Notes: generated by a model from the letters alone, not told the origin. A stretch of DNA of 64,000 nucleotides from Planctomycetota bacterium (GCA_016716265.1 JADJWQ010000002.1:705001-769000); one strand, 5' to 3'. Shown: positions 10,001 through 17,654, counted from the first letter of the stretch. Translations and numbers: made by a program.

Positions 10001-10399
10001 GCCTTCCCGATCGATGCCTACTCGCACACGCCCGGCCACGGCGGCGCGAAGCAGCCGGGGATGACGGGTCAGGTCAAGGAGGACCTGCTGTGCCGGCTCG
10101 CCGAGGTGGGCGTGCGGATCGTCGACGGCCGGATCGGCTTCGACCCGTTGCTGCTGAACGGCGACGTGGCGGAGTTCACGCTGTGCGGGACGCCGATCGG
10201 GATCCGGACCGGCAGTGCGGTGGACGAGGTCGTCGTGACCGCTGCGGCCGGCCGGGAGCTGCGCGGTGCGGGGCGCTGGCTCGATCGCGACGTCAGCGCC
10301 GCGATCCTCGGTCGCGCGGGTGACGTGCGGCGCGTCGACGTGTCGCTCGCACGTGAGCGGGCCAGGGCTCAGCCGCCGAGCTCGTCCTCGGCGTCGTAG
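7001..10399 (+). CDS. Large (alpha/alpha)6 glycoside phosphorylase-like enzyme, candidate GH149/GH161 beta-1,3-glucan phosphorylase
   Basis: A 1,132-residue protein with no signal peptide, so cytoplasmic. It has an N-terminal beta-sandwich (about 1-330), then an alpha-helical barrel. At QRPEWNDANNALVG (Asp645) it keeps the W-N-D signature that carries the general acid in cellobiose phosphorylase-type (GH94, clan GH-Q) enzymes. Other strong blocks are LGYQGNWRDIFQNWEAL, GYWGDHQIAYLARLIE and AYSHTPGHGGAKQPGMTGQVKED. The size, far beyond the roughly 800 residues of GH94, matches the beta-1,3-glucan phosphorylase families GH149 and GH161. Together with the GH16 lipoprotein and sugar porter upstream (84-nt spacer), this suggests phosphorolysis of imported laminari-oligosaccharides to glucose 1-phosphate. 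I chose ATG 7001 with GGAG upstream. Its last 31 nt overlap the end of ndk on the other strand. Family placement is from memory and not verified. Confidence 0.72.
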   Translation: MTRHSCWNENAVDGDFVERDGRTWYRIRNVDRMPPFLTSIASSADHWLFASSLGPVTAGRRSPSAALFPYSTDDRLHDAVDRTGGRTIVHVDGAKGAPWEPGSERGPGLRPISRDLWKDVCGAALCFEEHERELGLTLRTTWTSSPRYGVVRIVELENRGGERRALRVIDGLLNLLPADVDPGMQTGFSNLVDAYKAAWLIGEHGLAVFALSSVPVDRAEPSEALRATTVQCLGVAEARYLLSGRQLDAALRGAATTTERAARGVRSAYLVDHTVELGPGESARWSFALEVEQDAAAIRRAAARLARGETSFVTVAADVEVGRRMLVELIAAADGQQHTSEPGADARHHSNTLFNVMRGGTFPAGHRQERADLLAWLAEVAPQVHARWAEQIAGWPERAAVDDFGHLARELGDADLIRLQREYLPLALSRRHGDPSRPWNTFEIRGRSADGSLQLGYQGNWRDIFQNWEALAVSFPAYAVGFVCRFVDASTADGYNPYRLMRGGVDWEVHDPADPWSFIGYWGDHQIAYLARLIERCESLTPGRLATLLGRREFVSVDVPYRIRPYRELVADPQDTVVFDTARDAELRERAATTGAEGKLVRTRDGAVLRMTLAEKLLLPFLVKLTNFVPGAGVWMNTQRPEWNDANNALVGRGASIVTTCALWQHAGLLAELFAQAPALELHDASARLLAAVRAVLEGCDPDAVTLDPVARRRVLDAVGTAGDEHRSAVYAGEFGAVGEHATADVVAFLVRARDLLGCTIAVNRGDDGLYHAYNLLRFAGAERIDIRRLPTMLEGQVAVLGCGYLDGAASATLLRALAASPLYCARRDSFLLYPDRELTPFFERNVLPADLAVRYPAAARLVHRLLTARNLDIVRVDDDGTLRFAPGMRNAAGLANALDRLAADGGEPLGEAARTELLAAYEAVFDHAAFTGRSGTFFGYEGLGCVYWHMVSKLALVIQEVLWRHVDAGGDVGVRDELRDAYRRVRRGLGAQATPADWGAFPIDAYSHTPGHGGAKQPGMTGQVKEDLLCRLAEVGVRIVDGRIGFDPLLLNGDVAEFTLCGTPIGIRTGSAVDEVVVTAAAGRELRGAGRWLDRDVSAAILGRAGDVRRVDVSLARERARAQPPSSSSAS

Positions 10400-10836
10400 A
10401 TCCAGCGGAACGCGTGGTAGTCCCACTGCACGACGCCCTCGGGGAAGAACAGCCCGAGCTCGCGCTCGGCTGCCGCGGCGGAGTCCGAGCCGTGGATCAG
10501 GTTGTACGAGCGGCTCACGCCGAAGTCGCCGCGGATCGTGCCGGGCTCGGCCGTGTTCCCGAACGTCGCTCCCATCATCTTCCGGCAGATCGCGATCGCG
10601 TCGTTGCCTTCGAGGGCGAGCGCGACGATCGGTGAGCTGGTCATGAAGCGCACGAGACCTGCGTAGAAGGGCCGCGCTTTGTGGGCCGCGTAGTGGGTCG
10701 CGGCGAGGTCCGGCGACATCGTCATCAGCTTGAGGCCGACGACCTTGAGGCCCTTGTCCTCGAAGCGGGTGAGGATCTTGCCGGCGATCCCGCGCTGCAG
10801 GGCGTCGGGCTTCAGGAGGATCAGCGTGCGTTCCAT
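10369..10836 (-). CDS. ndk: Nucleoside diphosphate kinase
   Basis: This enzyme transfers the terminal phosphate between nucleoside tri- and diphosphates through a phospho-histidine in the cytoplasm. The 155-residue protein shows the complete family pattern: ERTLILLKPDALQRG at the N-terminus, GNDAIAICRKMMGAT, GTIRGDFG, and the active-site block NLIHGSDS with catalytic His115. The length is slightly above the usual 140-150 because of a C-terminal tail (DYHAFRWIYDAEDELGG). It stands alone, convergent with the phosphorylase-like gene, with a 31-bp tail-to-tail overlap. It is divergent from the lipoprotein at 10865, whose start is 29 nt away, so the two promoters must overlap with the coding ends. 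Confidence 0.97.
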   Translation of the reverse strand: MERTLILLKPDALQRGIAGKILTRFEDKGLKVVGLKLMTMSPDLAATHYAAHKARPFYAGLVRFMTSSPIVALALEGNDAIAICRKMMGATFGNTAEPGTIRGDFGVSRSYNLIHGSDSAAAAERELGLFFPEGVVQWDYHAFRWIYDAEDELGG

Positions 10837-10864
10837 CGGGTCGCTGTGGAAAATGGGGCGCAGG

Positions 10865-11515
10865 ATGATACCTGTGCGCGACGCCCTTTCCTCGCGCGTT
10901 CCGTCGCGGCGCCGATCCGCTGCAGTGGTCGGGTGGCTCGGGCTGCTCGCGCTGTCGGGTGGCTGTGCGCCGGCCAGCTGGACGGCCGTGCGGGAGGCCC
11001 GCGCGGAGCGCCAGGTCGCGGAGCTCGACGCGCAGCTCGCCGATCACCGGCGCGACGTCGCCCGGCGCGAGCTCGAGCTCCGGCAGGCGGGCGACCGTCT
11101 GCAGGAGCTCGACGACGCGCTCGCCGACGCGCTGGCGCAGGTCCGCGAGCGTGGCGCGGAGCTCGACCGGCAGCTCGCGACGGTCCAGGCGCTCGAGGAG
11201 GACCTGGAGGCGGCGAACCAGCGCGCGGCGCAGATCCGCGAGGAGCTGGAGCCGCTGCGCGATCTGGAGGCGCAGCTCGGGCAGCGGCAGCAGCGCGTGC
11301 AGCAGCTGAACGCCGACATCGCGGCGCGCGACGGGGAGCTGCAGCAGCTGCAGGCGCGCCTGCAGGAGCGCGAGGCGGCGCTCGCGGCGGCGCGCAGCGA
11401 CGTCGAGGCGCGCGCCGGCAAGCTGCAGGAGGCGGAGAGCGCGCTGCGCGCAGCGCTGCAGGCTGCCGATGCCTCGTTGCAGCCGCCGCCGCCCGCTGCG
11501 GGCGGCGACAAGTGA
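10865..11515 (+). CDS. Coiled-coil lipoprotein of unknown function
   Basis: A 216-residue predicted lipoprotein. A basic N-region is followed by AAVVGWLGLLALSGGC, a lipobox with Cys near residue 37. Nearly all of the rest is one long heptad-rich coiled coil, made of Glu/Gln/Arg/Leu/Ala (ELDAQLADHRRDV, ELDRQLATVQALEEDLEAA, QLQARLQEREAAL). It ends in a Pro-rich tail (QPPPPAAGGDK). Such proteins usually hang in the periplasm as spacers or partners of envelope machines. The start could instead be GTG 10874, which has AGGA 8 nt upstream; the ATG at 10865 abuts that motif. It is convergent with the gene at 11520, whose stop is 4 nt away. No enzymatic motif is seen. Confidence 0.7.
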   Translation: MIPVRDALSSRVPSRRRSAAVVGWLGLLALSGGCAPASWTAVREARAERQVAELDAQLADHRRDVARRELELRQAGDRLQELDDALADALAQVRERGAELDRQLATVQALEEDLEAANQRAAQIREELEPLRDLEAQLGQRQQRVQQLNADIAARDGELQQLQARLQEREAALAAARSDVEARAGKLQEAESALRAALQAADASLQPPPPAAGGDK

Positions 11516-11519
11516 CGCG

Positions 11520-12950
11520 TCAGTCGCGGCGCACGGAGTCGAGCGCCAGCTGGATCTCGGCGCGGGCGCGCTCGTCGTACGGCTGCCCCTCGACCACGAG
11601 CAGCAGGTCGCCGTCGAGGTAGAGGCGCAGGTCGGCCGGCAGCCGCGCGGGCTCGCCGCGCTGGATCCGCAGCGCGCGCCGCCACGCGAAACCGGAGCCC
11701 GCGGTGTCGTCGGTCCAGCCGCCGTCCTCGAGGACCTGCACGCCGTCGCCGTGCAGCGCGCGCTGCAGCATCGGCTCGGCGTCGGCCTGCGTCCATGCCG
11801 GCAGGCCGCGCGGCGGCGTGAACGCCTGTGCGCGCACGAGGCCGAAGTGCTGCGGGCAACGCCACACGACGTCGAATGCATCGTGCGCGGCGGACAGCGT
11901 CGGATCCCAGCCCGGCACGCCGGTCAGCGTCAGGCGGAACCGCTCGTTCACGTAGCGCGAGCCGTCGATGCTGCCGCCGAGTCGCTCGGTCAGGATCCGC
12001 GCCTCGAGCTCCGCGGCGTCGAGGTCCGGATCGAGCAGCGTGAAGCTCGCGAGCAGCGCATCGATCTGCTCGCGCCGGGCGAGCACCGCGGCGGTGCGGC
12101 CGCGGACGACGAACAGGTAGCCGAGCCGGCCGTAGACGGCGATCGCGAGCTCGGTGCGGCGGTCGCCATCGCCGTCCTCGACGACGCTCTGCGCGCCGCG
12201 CAGCTGCTGCGGGCAATCCGGCGCTTCCACGTACATCGGCGGCACCCACGGCGCGACCTGGAGATCGAGCGCCGGTGCGTGCAGCACGTCGCGCGCGAGC
12301 TCCCCGAGCAGCGCGGTCGGCTCCGGCATCGCGGTGCCGCGCGCCAGGTGGACCGTCAGGTCGACCGCGACGTCCGTGTCGAGCGCGTAGAACGACAGCG
12401 ACTCGAGGCAGCCGACGCGCTCCTTGCAGTTCGGCACCGTCAGCCAGTCGGTGCCCCCGTCGATGCGGTAGTTGCACGCGTGGCAGCGCAGCAGCGACTT
12501 GGGCTGCAGCGCGCTGGCGGCCGTCAGTGCGCCGAGGAACCGCTCGTCGACCTCGACCAGCAGCTCGGCGCGCACGCCGGCAGCCAGCGAACGGGCGGCG
12601 ACGAGCGCGTGCTCGACGAGGGCGGGCCGATCGGCGCGGGCGCGGCTGCGCGTGGTCGTGCGCACCAGCGCGATGCGGTGTGGACCGAGCTCCCAGCCGT
12701 CGAGCGCCTCGCTGTGGCGCTGCAGCCGGACGCCGGTGCGCAGCACGCGTGCGATGCGGTCGAGGTGGGCCGTGTGGCGATCGACGTGAACCGGCGCGAA
12801 GCAGGCCTCGTAGGCGGGCAGATCGCAGCTCTCGAAAGCCGCGTCCAGGCGCCCGAGCAGCGCGCGCACCTCGGCGAGGCTCGGCGGAGTCTGCGACGCG
12901 AGCGGTACGGCCAGCCAGGCGATCAGCGCGAGCGCAACCCGGGACCTCAT
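11520..12950 (-). CDS. Exported protein of unknown function, in sigma/anti-sigma operon
   Basis: A 476-residue protein with a signal peptide (MRSRVALALIAWLAVPLASQ). It has no domain I recognise. Four cysteines cluster in the middle (RCHACNYR, NCKERVGC), suggesting a small metal or disulphide knuckle. The stretch VVEDGDGDRRTELAIAVYGRLGYLFVVRG looks like a beta-strand pair, and the C-terminal half is mixed alpha/beta. The ATG overlaps the stop of the anti-sigma-like gene by 4 nt (ATGA), so it is translated with it and probably belongs to the same envelope-stress circuit, either as a target or as a sensor. The start is fixed by the overlap and the signal peptide. Confidence 0.72.
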   Translation of the reverse strand: MRSRVALALIAWLAVPLASQTPPSLAEVRALLGRLDAAFESCDLPAYEACFAPVHVDRHTAHLDRIARVLRTGVRLQRHSEALDGWELGPHRIALVRTTTRSRARADRPALVEHALVAARSLAAGVRAELLVEVDERFLGALTAASALQPKSLLRCHACNYRIDGGTDWLTVPNCKERVGCLESLSFYALDTDVAVDLTVHLARGTAMPEPTALLGELARDVLHAPALDLQVAPWVPPMYVEAPDCPQQLRGAQSVVEDGDGDRRTELAIAVYGRLGYLFVVRGRTAAVLARREQIDALLASFTLLDPDLDAAELEARILTERLGGSIDGSRYVNERFRLTLTGVPGWDPTLSAAHDAFDVVWRCPQHFGLVRAQAFTPPRGLPAWTQADAEPMLQRALHGDGVQVLEDGGWTDDTAGSGFAWRRALRIQRGEPARLPADLRLYLDGDLLLVVEGQPYDERARAEIQLALDSVRRD

Positions 12951-13717
12951 CGGTTCCCTCCGTGCGGGAGCTCGGCGGCGGCGAGCAGCAGCAGCGCGTC
13001 GTCGGGCTCGAAGCGCAGCGTGTCCGGGGTCCGCTCGACCGCGCGCGCCCAGGCGGTGGCGACCGGCGTCGGGCTGAAGTCGAGCGCGGCCCCGAGCGCG
13101 ATCTCGGTGCGGGGCGCGGTGGGGGCGTCCGCGCCCTGCTGCCACGGTCGCCAGAGCGCGAGGCCCAGCAGCACCGCCGCCGCTGCGACGAGCCGCCATC
13201 CGGCCGGTCGCGCTCGCGGAGTGGGAGCCGGAGTCGACTCCGGCTCGGCGACGAGGTGCAGCGGGCTGCGGTCGACGCGCAGCGCCGCGAGCGTGCGCGA
13301 GACGAAGTCGGGCGACGAGCTCGGCACGTCGTAGCGGTCGAGCAGCGCGCGGACCTGGGCGTCGAGCGTCGCGCGCTCGAGGCGGTCGGCATGCACGGCG
13401 GCCAGCGTGGCGTCGACGAAGCCGGGTGCCGGAGCGGTCACCTCGAACGCGTCGAGCAGCGCGCGGTCCAGCAGCTCCGCATCGCGCGGCAGCTGGTCCA
13501 GCATGGCGGCCTCGGCCGCGATGCGCTGCCGGTCGGCGCGGACGGCCGCCAGCGTGCGCTCGACGAAGTCGGCAGCGACCGGGACAGCCGCGCACGCCTC
13601 GTCGCTCGGCCACGGCGCGTCGGCCTGGTGGTCGGCGGCCTGGTGGTCGGCGGCCTGGTGGTCGGCGCCCCGGTGGTCGTCGGCAGCGCCGTCGCTGGGG
13701 CCGAACGGGTCGTTCAT
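12947..13717 (-). CDS. Putative transmembrane anti-sigma factor with threefold internal motif
   Basis: A 256-residue protein. The first ~165 residues are cytoplasmic, then one transmembrane segment (WRLVAAAAVLLGLALW), then about 70 periplasmic residues. This topology and the position directly after an ECF sigma gene (46 nt) argue for an anti-sigma factor, though no HxxxCxxC zinc motif is present. The cytoplasmic part has three similar helices: DFVERTLAAVRADR, GFVDATLAAVHADR and DFVSRTLAALRVDR. The N-terminus contains a short repeat (ADHQ-A-ADHQ-A-ADHQ) encoded by three copies of a 15-bp unit. The downstream secreted protein is coupled through an ATGA overlap. Anti-sigma function is inferred from context and topology only. 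Confidence 0.68.
   Translation of the reverse strand: MNDPFGPSDGAADDHRGADHQAADHQAADHQADAPWPSDEACAAVPVAADFVERTLAAVRADRQRIAAEAAMLDQLPRDAELLDRALLDAFEVTAPAPGFVDATLAAVHADRLERATLDAQVRALLDRYDVPSSSPDFVSRTLAALRVDRSPLHLVAEPESTPAPTPRARPAGWRLVAAAAVLLGLALWRPWQQGADAPTAPRTEIALGAALDFSPTPVATAWARAVERTPDTLRFEPDDALLLLAAAELPHGGNR
13622..13669. repeat. 15-bp tandem repeat, 3 copies, inside the anti-sigma gene
   Basis: Three copies of GCCTGGTGGTCGGCG, diverging at the end, encode (ADHQA)n near the N-terminus of the anti-sigma-like protein. The unit length is a multiple of three, so copy-number change would keep the frame. Confidence 0.8.
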
Positions 13718-13763
13718 CGCGGGGCTCCGGTGGTGTGGAACAGCGGTCGGCAGCGCATGGCAC

Positions 13764-14345
13764 TCAGGCTCCGGCCTTGAGATAAGGGGACAGCCGCTCG
13801 CGCAGCGCCTCCTTGGCGCGGTGCAGGCGGCTCTTGACGGTGCCCTCCGACACGCCGGTGACCTCGGCGATCGCGCCGTAGTCGAGCCCCTCGTATTCGC
13901 GCAGCACGAACGCGAGCCGCTGGTCGGGTCCGAGCGTCTGCAGCGCCTCCTCGATCTTGCGACCGAGCTCCTGGTTCTCGGCCGCCGAGCGCGGCTCGGC
14001 CGCGCCCTGGTCGGCGGGCTCGAACGTGCGCTCGTCGTCGTCCACCGCGAACGGCACGGTCGTCAGCCGGCGACGCTTCAGGAAGTCGAAGCAGTGGTTG
14101 CGGACGAACGTGTAGGCCCAGGTCGTGAACTTGACGCCGCGCGACCCGTCGAAGCGCTCGATCGCGCGGAAGATCTTGACGAACACCTCCTGCGTGAGGT
14201 CCTCGACCTCGGCGCGGAAGCGCGAGCCGAGGAACCGGTGCACCGTCGCGAGCAGCGGCCGATGCAGTCGCTCGATGATGATCCGGCAGGCGTCGTCCTC
14301 GCCGGCCTGCGCGCGGGCGATCACCTGCGGTTCGATGTCGTTCAC
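13764..14345 (-). CDS. ECF RNA polymerase sigma factor (RpoE-like)
   Basis: A 193-residue sigma-70 family factor of the extracytoplasmic-function group. Region 2 spans about residues 25-90, with FRAEVEDLTQEVFVKIFRAIERF and FTTWAYTFVRNHCFDFLKRR, the -10-recognition helix. Region 4 spans about 130-185, with LGPDQRLAFVLREYEGLDYGAIAEVTGVSEGTVKSRLHRAKE as the -35-binding helix-turn-helix. It heads an operon with a membrane anti-sigma-like protein and an exported protein, so it probably turns on envelope genes when released. The usual auto-activated promoter should lie in 14346-14445, but I could not pick one out with confidence. Confidence 0.93.
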   Translation of the reverse strand: MNDIEPQVIARAQAGEDDACRIIIERLHRPLLATVHRFLGSRFRAEVEDLTQEVFVKIFRAIERFDGSRGVKFTTWAYTFVRNHCFDFLKRRRLTTVPFAVDDDERTFEPADQGAAEPRSAAENQELGRKIEEALQTLGPDQRLAFVLREYEGLDYGAIAEVTGVSEGTVKSRLHRAKEALRERLSPYLKAGA

Positions 14346-14419
14346 GAGGCCTCCTGGGACCGCGGTGTCGAGCGCGGGCTACGCGACCGGGCCGAGCGCG
14401 TTCCCGGAATTCCGGGGCG

Positions 14420-14439
14420 GCGGGCGGGCGAACGCCCGC
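14420..14439 (-). terminator. Hairpin after hslU
   Basis: A perfect 7-bp stem (GCGGGCG/CGCCCGC) with a 6-nt loop lies 6 nt past the hslU stop, in the 100-nt spacer before the sigma gene. No U-tract follows, so the role as terminator rests on position. Confidence 0.4.
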
Positions 14440-14445
14440 GCCCGG

Positions 14446-15873
14446 TCACAGGTGGTAGCGGATCAGGTCCGGGTCGTCCGCGGTGTCCCCGAGGCGCTCC
14501 TCGACGAGCTTGCGGTCGACGACGACGCGCTGGCCGGTGCGCTCGGAGGCGTCGAACGACAGGTCCTCGAGCAGCATCTCCAGGATCGTGAACAGGCGCC
14601 GCGCACCGATGTCCTGCATCAGGTCGTTCTGGCGGAACGCGAGGTGTGCGATGCGCTCGAGGCCCTCCGGTGTGAACTCGAGCTCGACGCGCTCGGTGGA
14701 GAACAGCGCCTGGTACTGCTTGACGAGGCTGTTGCGCGGCTCGGTCAGGATCCGCACGAAGTCCGCCTCGGTCAGCGGCTTCAGCGCCACGCGCACCGGG
14801 AAGCGGCCCTGCAGCTCCGGGATCAGCTCGCTCGGCTTGTGGAAGTGGAACGCGCCCGCCGCGATGAACAGGATATGGTCGGTCCGCACGTGCCCGTAGC
14901 GCGTGTAGACGTCGCAGCCCTCGACGACCGACAGCAGGTCGCGCTGCACGCCCTCGCGCGACACGTCGGGCCCGTCGGAGTGGCCGCTCGACACGATCTT
15001 GTCGATCTCGTCGACGAACAGGATCCCGTCGTTCTCGGCGCGGTCGAGCGCTTCGGTGTGGATCCGGTCCTCGTCGACGAGCTTGCCGGCCTCCTCGTCC
15101 TCCAGCACCTTGCGCGCTTCGGCGATCGTCAGCCGCCGCACCTTGGTGCGCTGCGCCGGCGTGCGCCCCCACACCTCCTGCAGGGCGCGGGCGTCGATGC
15201 CCATCGCGTCGTTGCCCTGCGGGCCCATGATGTTGAGCGTCGGCGTGCGCGTGTCGACGACCTCGACCTCGACCTGCTGGGTCTCGAGTTCGCCGGCGGC
15301 GAGCTCGCGCCGCAGGCTCTCGCGCGCCGCGGCCTTGGCGGCGCGGTCGCCCTCGTCCTGCTGCTCGACGAACTGCTGCATGCTCGGCGGCCGCCAGATC
15401 TGACCGTTCTCGAGCAGGAAGCCGGCCTGACCGGGCTCGACCAGGCCGCGCTGCACGCACAGCGCGCGGAAGATGCGCTCCTCGGCGCGCGCGCGCGCCT
15501 GATCGGCGACCCGTTCGGCGTGCTCGCGGCGCACCATCGCGACCGCGTTCTCGACCAGGTCGCGCACCATCGACTCGACGTCGCGACCGTGGTAGCCGAC
15601 CTCGCTGTACTTGGTCGCCTCGACCTTGACGAACGGCGCGCGCGCGAGGATCGCGAGGCGCCGGGCGATCTCGGTCTTGCCGACGCCGGTCGGCCCCACC
15701 AGCAGGATGTTCTTCGGGTAGACGTCGGCGGCGAGCTCCCGCGGCAGCTGACGCCGACGCCAGCGGTTGCGCAGCGCATTGGCGACCGCCCGCTTCGCGC
15801 GCGACTGGCCGATGACGTACTCGTCCAGCCGGGCCAGGATCTCCTTGGGAGTGAACTCGATGCCTTCGGTCAA
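14446..15873 (-). CDS. hslU: ATP-dependent protease ATPase subunit HslU (ClpY)
   Basis: This is the AAA+ unfoldase that feeds proteins into the HslV peptidase. The Walker A motif is GPTGVGKTE (60-68) and Walker B is GILFVDEIDKI. The sensor block is ALKPLTEADFVRIL, and the C-terminal docking tail DLIRYHL resembles the E. coli tail that activates HslV. The pore loop reads GYHG (93-96) instead of the classical GYVG. I chose TTG 15873, giving MTEGIEFTPKEI as in homologues, because GGAG lies 8 nt upstream; an in-frame GTG at 15903 would add 10 residues. hslV normally sits directly upstream, but here the adjacent gene is an unrelated secreted protein, so the peptidase must be encoded elsewhere or be absent. 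The ~475-residue length fits the long I-domain form. Confidence 0.95.
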   Translation of the reverse strand: MTEGIEFTPKEILARLDEYVIGQSRAKRAVANALRNRWRRRQLPRELAADVYPKNILLVGPTGVGKTEIARRLAILARAPFVKVEATKYSEVGYHGRDVESMVRDLVENAVAMVRREHAERVADQARARAEERIFRALCVQRGLVEPGQAGFLLENGQIWRPPSMQQFVEQQDEGDRAAKAAARESLRRELAAGELETQQVEVEVVDTRTPTLNIMGPQGNDAMGIDARALQEVWGRTPAQRTKVRRLTIAEARKVLEDEEAGKLVDEDRIHTEALDRAENDGILFVDEIDKIVSSGHSDGPDVSREGVQRDLLSVVEGCDVYTRYGHVRTDHILFIAAGAFHFHKPSELIPELQGRFPVRVALKPLTEADFVRILTEPRNSLVKQYQALFSTERVELEFTPEGLERIAHLAFRQNDLMQDIGARRLFTILEMLLEDLSFDASERTGQRVVVDRKLVEERLGDTADDPDLIRYHL

Positions 15874-15966
15874 CGCGGTGGCTCCACGGGGGCGGGCGTG
15901 CACGGCGCGGCGGTGCGCCGCGGCGGACCGCGCAGTGTAGCAGAGGCTCGCCGGCGCACGGCGAGC

Positions 15967-17064
15967 TCAGAAGAAGCCGGTGACGGCCGCCGAGCGGGCG
16001 ATCGTGCCGGCGGTCGCGGAGTGGTCGCTCGCGCTCGCGACGCGGACCGCGGGCAGCACCGGGACCGCGAGCGGCGGGACCGTCAGCACCGACGCATCGG
16101 AGAACGTCACGTCGACGCCGGCGATGCCCGAGGCGAGCTGCACGTGGAAGCGCGTGCCCGGCGGCAGCGCCGGGAAGCCCGCGACGGAGCCGGTCCAGTC
16201 ACCGGCGGCGTCGGTCGCGCCCGGCAGCGAGTAGGTCGCGTCGAAGCTCGGCAGGATCGTGCAGCCGGCCTTGAATGGCCACGGCGTCGCCTGCGGGCCG
16301 AGGCCGACGATCATCGCGAGGCGCGCGACTGGCCCGCCGGGCAGCGTCGGCACGCCGTCGCGCGACGCGATGTCGAGCCCGAGGCCGCCCTGCGCGTCGA
16401 CCGTGAAGGCGAGGCTCGCGCTGTGCGGCGCGCTGGCACCGGCGGCCGGGCACCCGGCACCGTAGCGGAAGCCGGGCTGCGTCGAGCTGCCGTCGCTCGG
16501 GAAGTCGTGGCTGTCGAGCAGCGCCGTGAAGTTGCGGTTCGCACCGCTCGCCGTCTGGTTGCCGAGGATGGTGACGTCGAGGCACAGGGTCGCGCCGGCG
16601 CCGAGCTGGAACGGCGTGCTCCACGGAATGCGGAAGTCGAACGCCGGCGCCGGATCGACCGGCGGCCGCAGCGTCGTCGGGAACGACAGCGTGACGCGCG
16701 GCAGGACGAGCGTCGCGTCGCTGCCCAGGTTGCTCGCGAAGGTCGCGGAGGCCTGGTCGGGCGCGTGCGGAGCGGTCGCCGCCACGACCTCGAGATCGAC
16801 GGCGAACGCGTCGAGCCGGTCGCGCGTGTTGATCGCATCGCGTCGGTACGCGTGGCCGGTCAGCGTGCGGGCGCCGGGGCCGAGGTCGGCATGCAGCTGC
16901 TGCAGACGGTGATCGAAACGGCCGAGCGGGTAGCTGGTGCTCGCGCTGCCCTCGAAGACCGCGCGGTCGGCGGGGGAGATCAACGCCGGGCTCTGGGCGG
17001 CGAGCGGGAGTGCGGCGAGCAGCGCGACGAGCGCAGCGTGGGAAGGGTGGATCGTGCGGGACAC
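15967..17064 (-). CDS. Secreted protein with lineage-specific C-terminal module
   Basis: A 365-residue exported protein of unknown function. The GTG start at 17064 has an excellent ribosome binding site (AGGAGG, 9 nt spacer) and is followed by a signal peptide (ALVALLAALPLAAQ). The middle is beta-rich with YPLGRFDHRLQQLHADLG and LCLDVTILGNQTA. The C-terminal part carries GCTILPSFDATYSLPGATD and FPALPPGTRFHVQLA. This is the same GC...P(I/L)P...LxG...Q layout as in the proteins at 927, 1765 and 40608. No catalytic motif is visible. It lies 93 nt upstream of hslU on the same strand, but is functionally unrelated as far as can be seen. Confidence 0.75.
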   Translation of the reverse strand: MSRTIHPSHAALVALLAALPLAAQSPALISPADRAVFEGSASTSYPLGRFDHRLQQLHADLGPGARTLTGHAYRRDAINTRDRLDAFAVDLEVVAATAPHAPDQASATFASNLGSDATLVLPRVTLSFPTTLRPPVDPAPAFDFRIPWSTPFQLGAGATLCLDVTILGNQTASGANRNFTALLDSHDFPSDGSSTQPGFRYGAGCPAAGASAPHSASLAFTVDAQGGLGLDIASRDGVPTLPGGPVARLAMIVGLGPQATPWPFKAGCTILPSFDATYSLPGATDAAGDWTGSVAGFPALPPGTRFHVQLASGIAGVDVTFSDASVLTVPPLAVPVLPAVRVASASDHSATAGTIARSAAVTGFF

Positions 17065-17261
17065 TCGGGGGTTCCTCCTCGCCACCCGCACGGCGCGGGT
17101 GGCACGAGCAAGGCCCTGGCGCCGCCGATTCGGAGCGCGGATTCCGCGCCGCGCGCAAGAATTCGAGCCGACCGGTGCAAGACGTGTTGAACCCGGGCGC
17201 CCGCTGAATATCCTGCTCGGCCGAATCGCGGGGATCGGCCCCGCGGCGCTCTTTGTGACCG

Positions 17262-17654
17262 ATGTCGAAGCGGACCCGCGACACCCGACGCCGACCCGGC
17301 TCCGGCCATGGAGCTCCCGCCGGTGGCGCACGCGGCTCCGAGCGTGGGTCCGATCGGAGCCTCGATCGCGGCACCGACGCGATCGCGGCGTCGCTGACGT
17401 TCGCGGCGGCGGTCGGGCTGTTCGCGTGGCTCGGCCACCGCGCCGACGCGTCGTTCGGAACGCGGCCGTGGCTGCTCGTGTCCGGCTCGCTGCTCGGCGT
17501 CGTGGGTGGCTTCCTGCACCTCGTGCAGCATCTGTCGCCGGAGTCGTTGCCGTGGAACCGCTCGCCGCCCCGTCGGGACGTGGAGGGGCCGCCTGGCGAC
17601 AGCCCCGCGCGCGACGCGCCAGGTCCGGACCGCCATGACGACCACGACCCGTGA
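17262..17654 (+). CDS. atpZ: AtpZ/AtpI-family protein
   Basis: A 130-residue membrane protein at the head of the ATP synthase operon. A basic, disordered N-terminus (~40 residues) precedes two transmembrane helices: ASLTFAAAVGLFAWLGHR and WLLVSGSLLGVVGGFLHLV. They are joined by ADASFGTRPW, the short charged turn typical of AtpZ, a partner of AtpI thought to help Mg2+/Ca2+ supply and c-ring assembly. The C-terminus is a Pro/Asp/His-rich tail whose last codons and stop fall inside a 16-bp tandem repeat. The start ATG 17262 gives MSKRTRD; no better start is seen. Confidence 0.8.
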   Translation: MSKRTRDTRRRPGSGHGAPAGGARGSERGSDRSLDRGTDAIAASLTFAAAVGLFAWLGHRADASFGTRPWLLVSGSLLGVVGGFLHLVQHLSPESLPWNRSPPRRDVEGPPGDSPARDAPGPDRHDDHDP

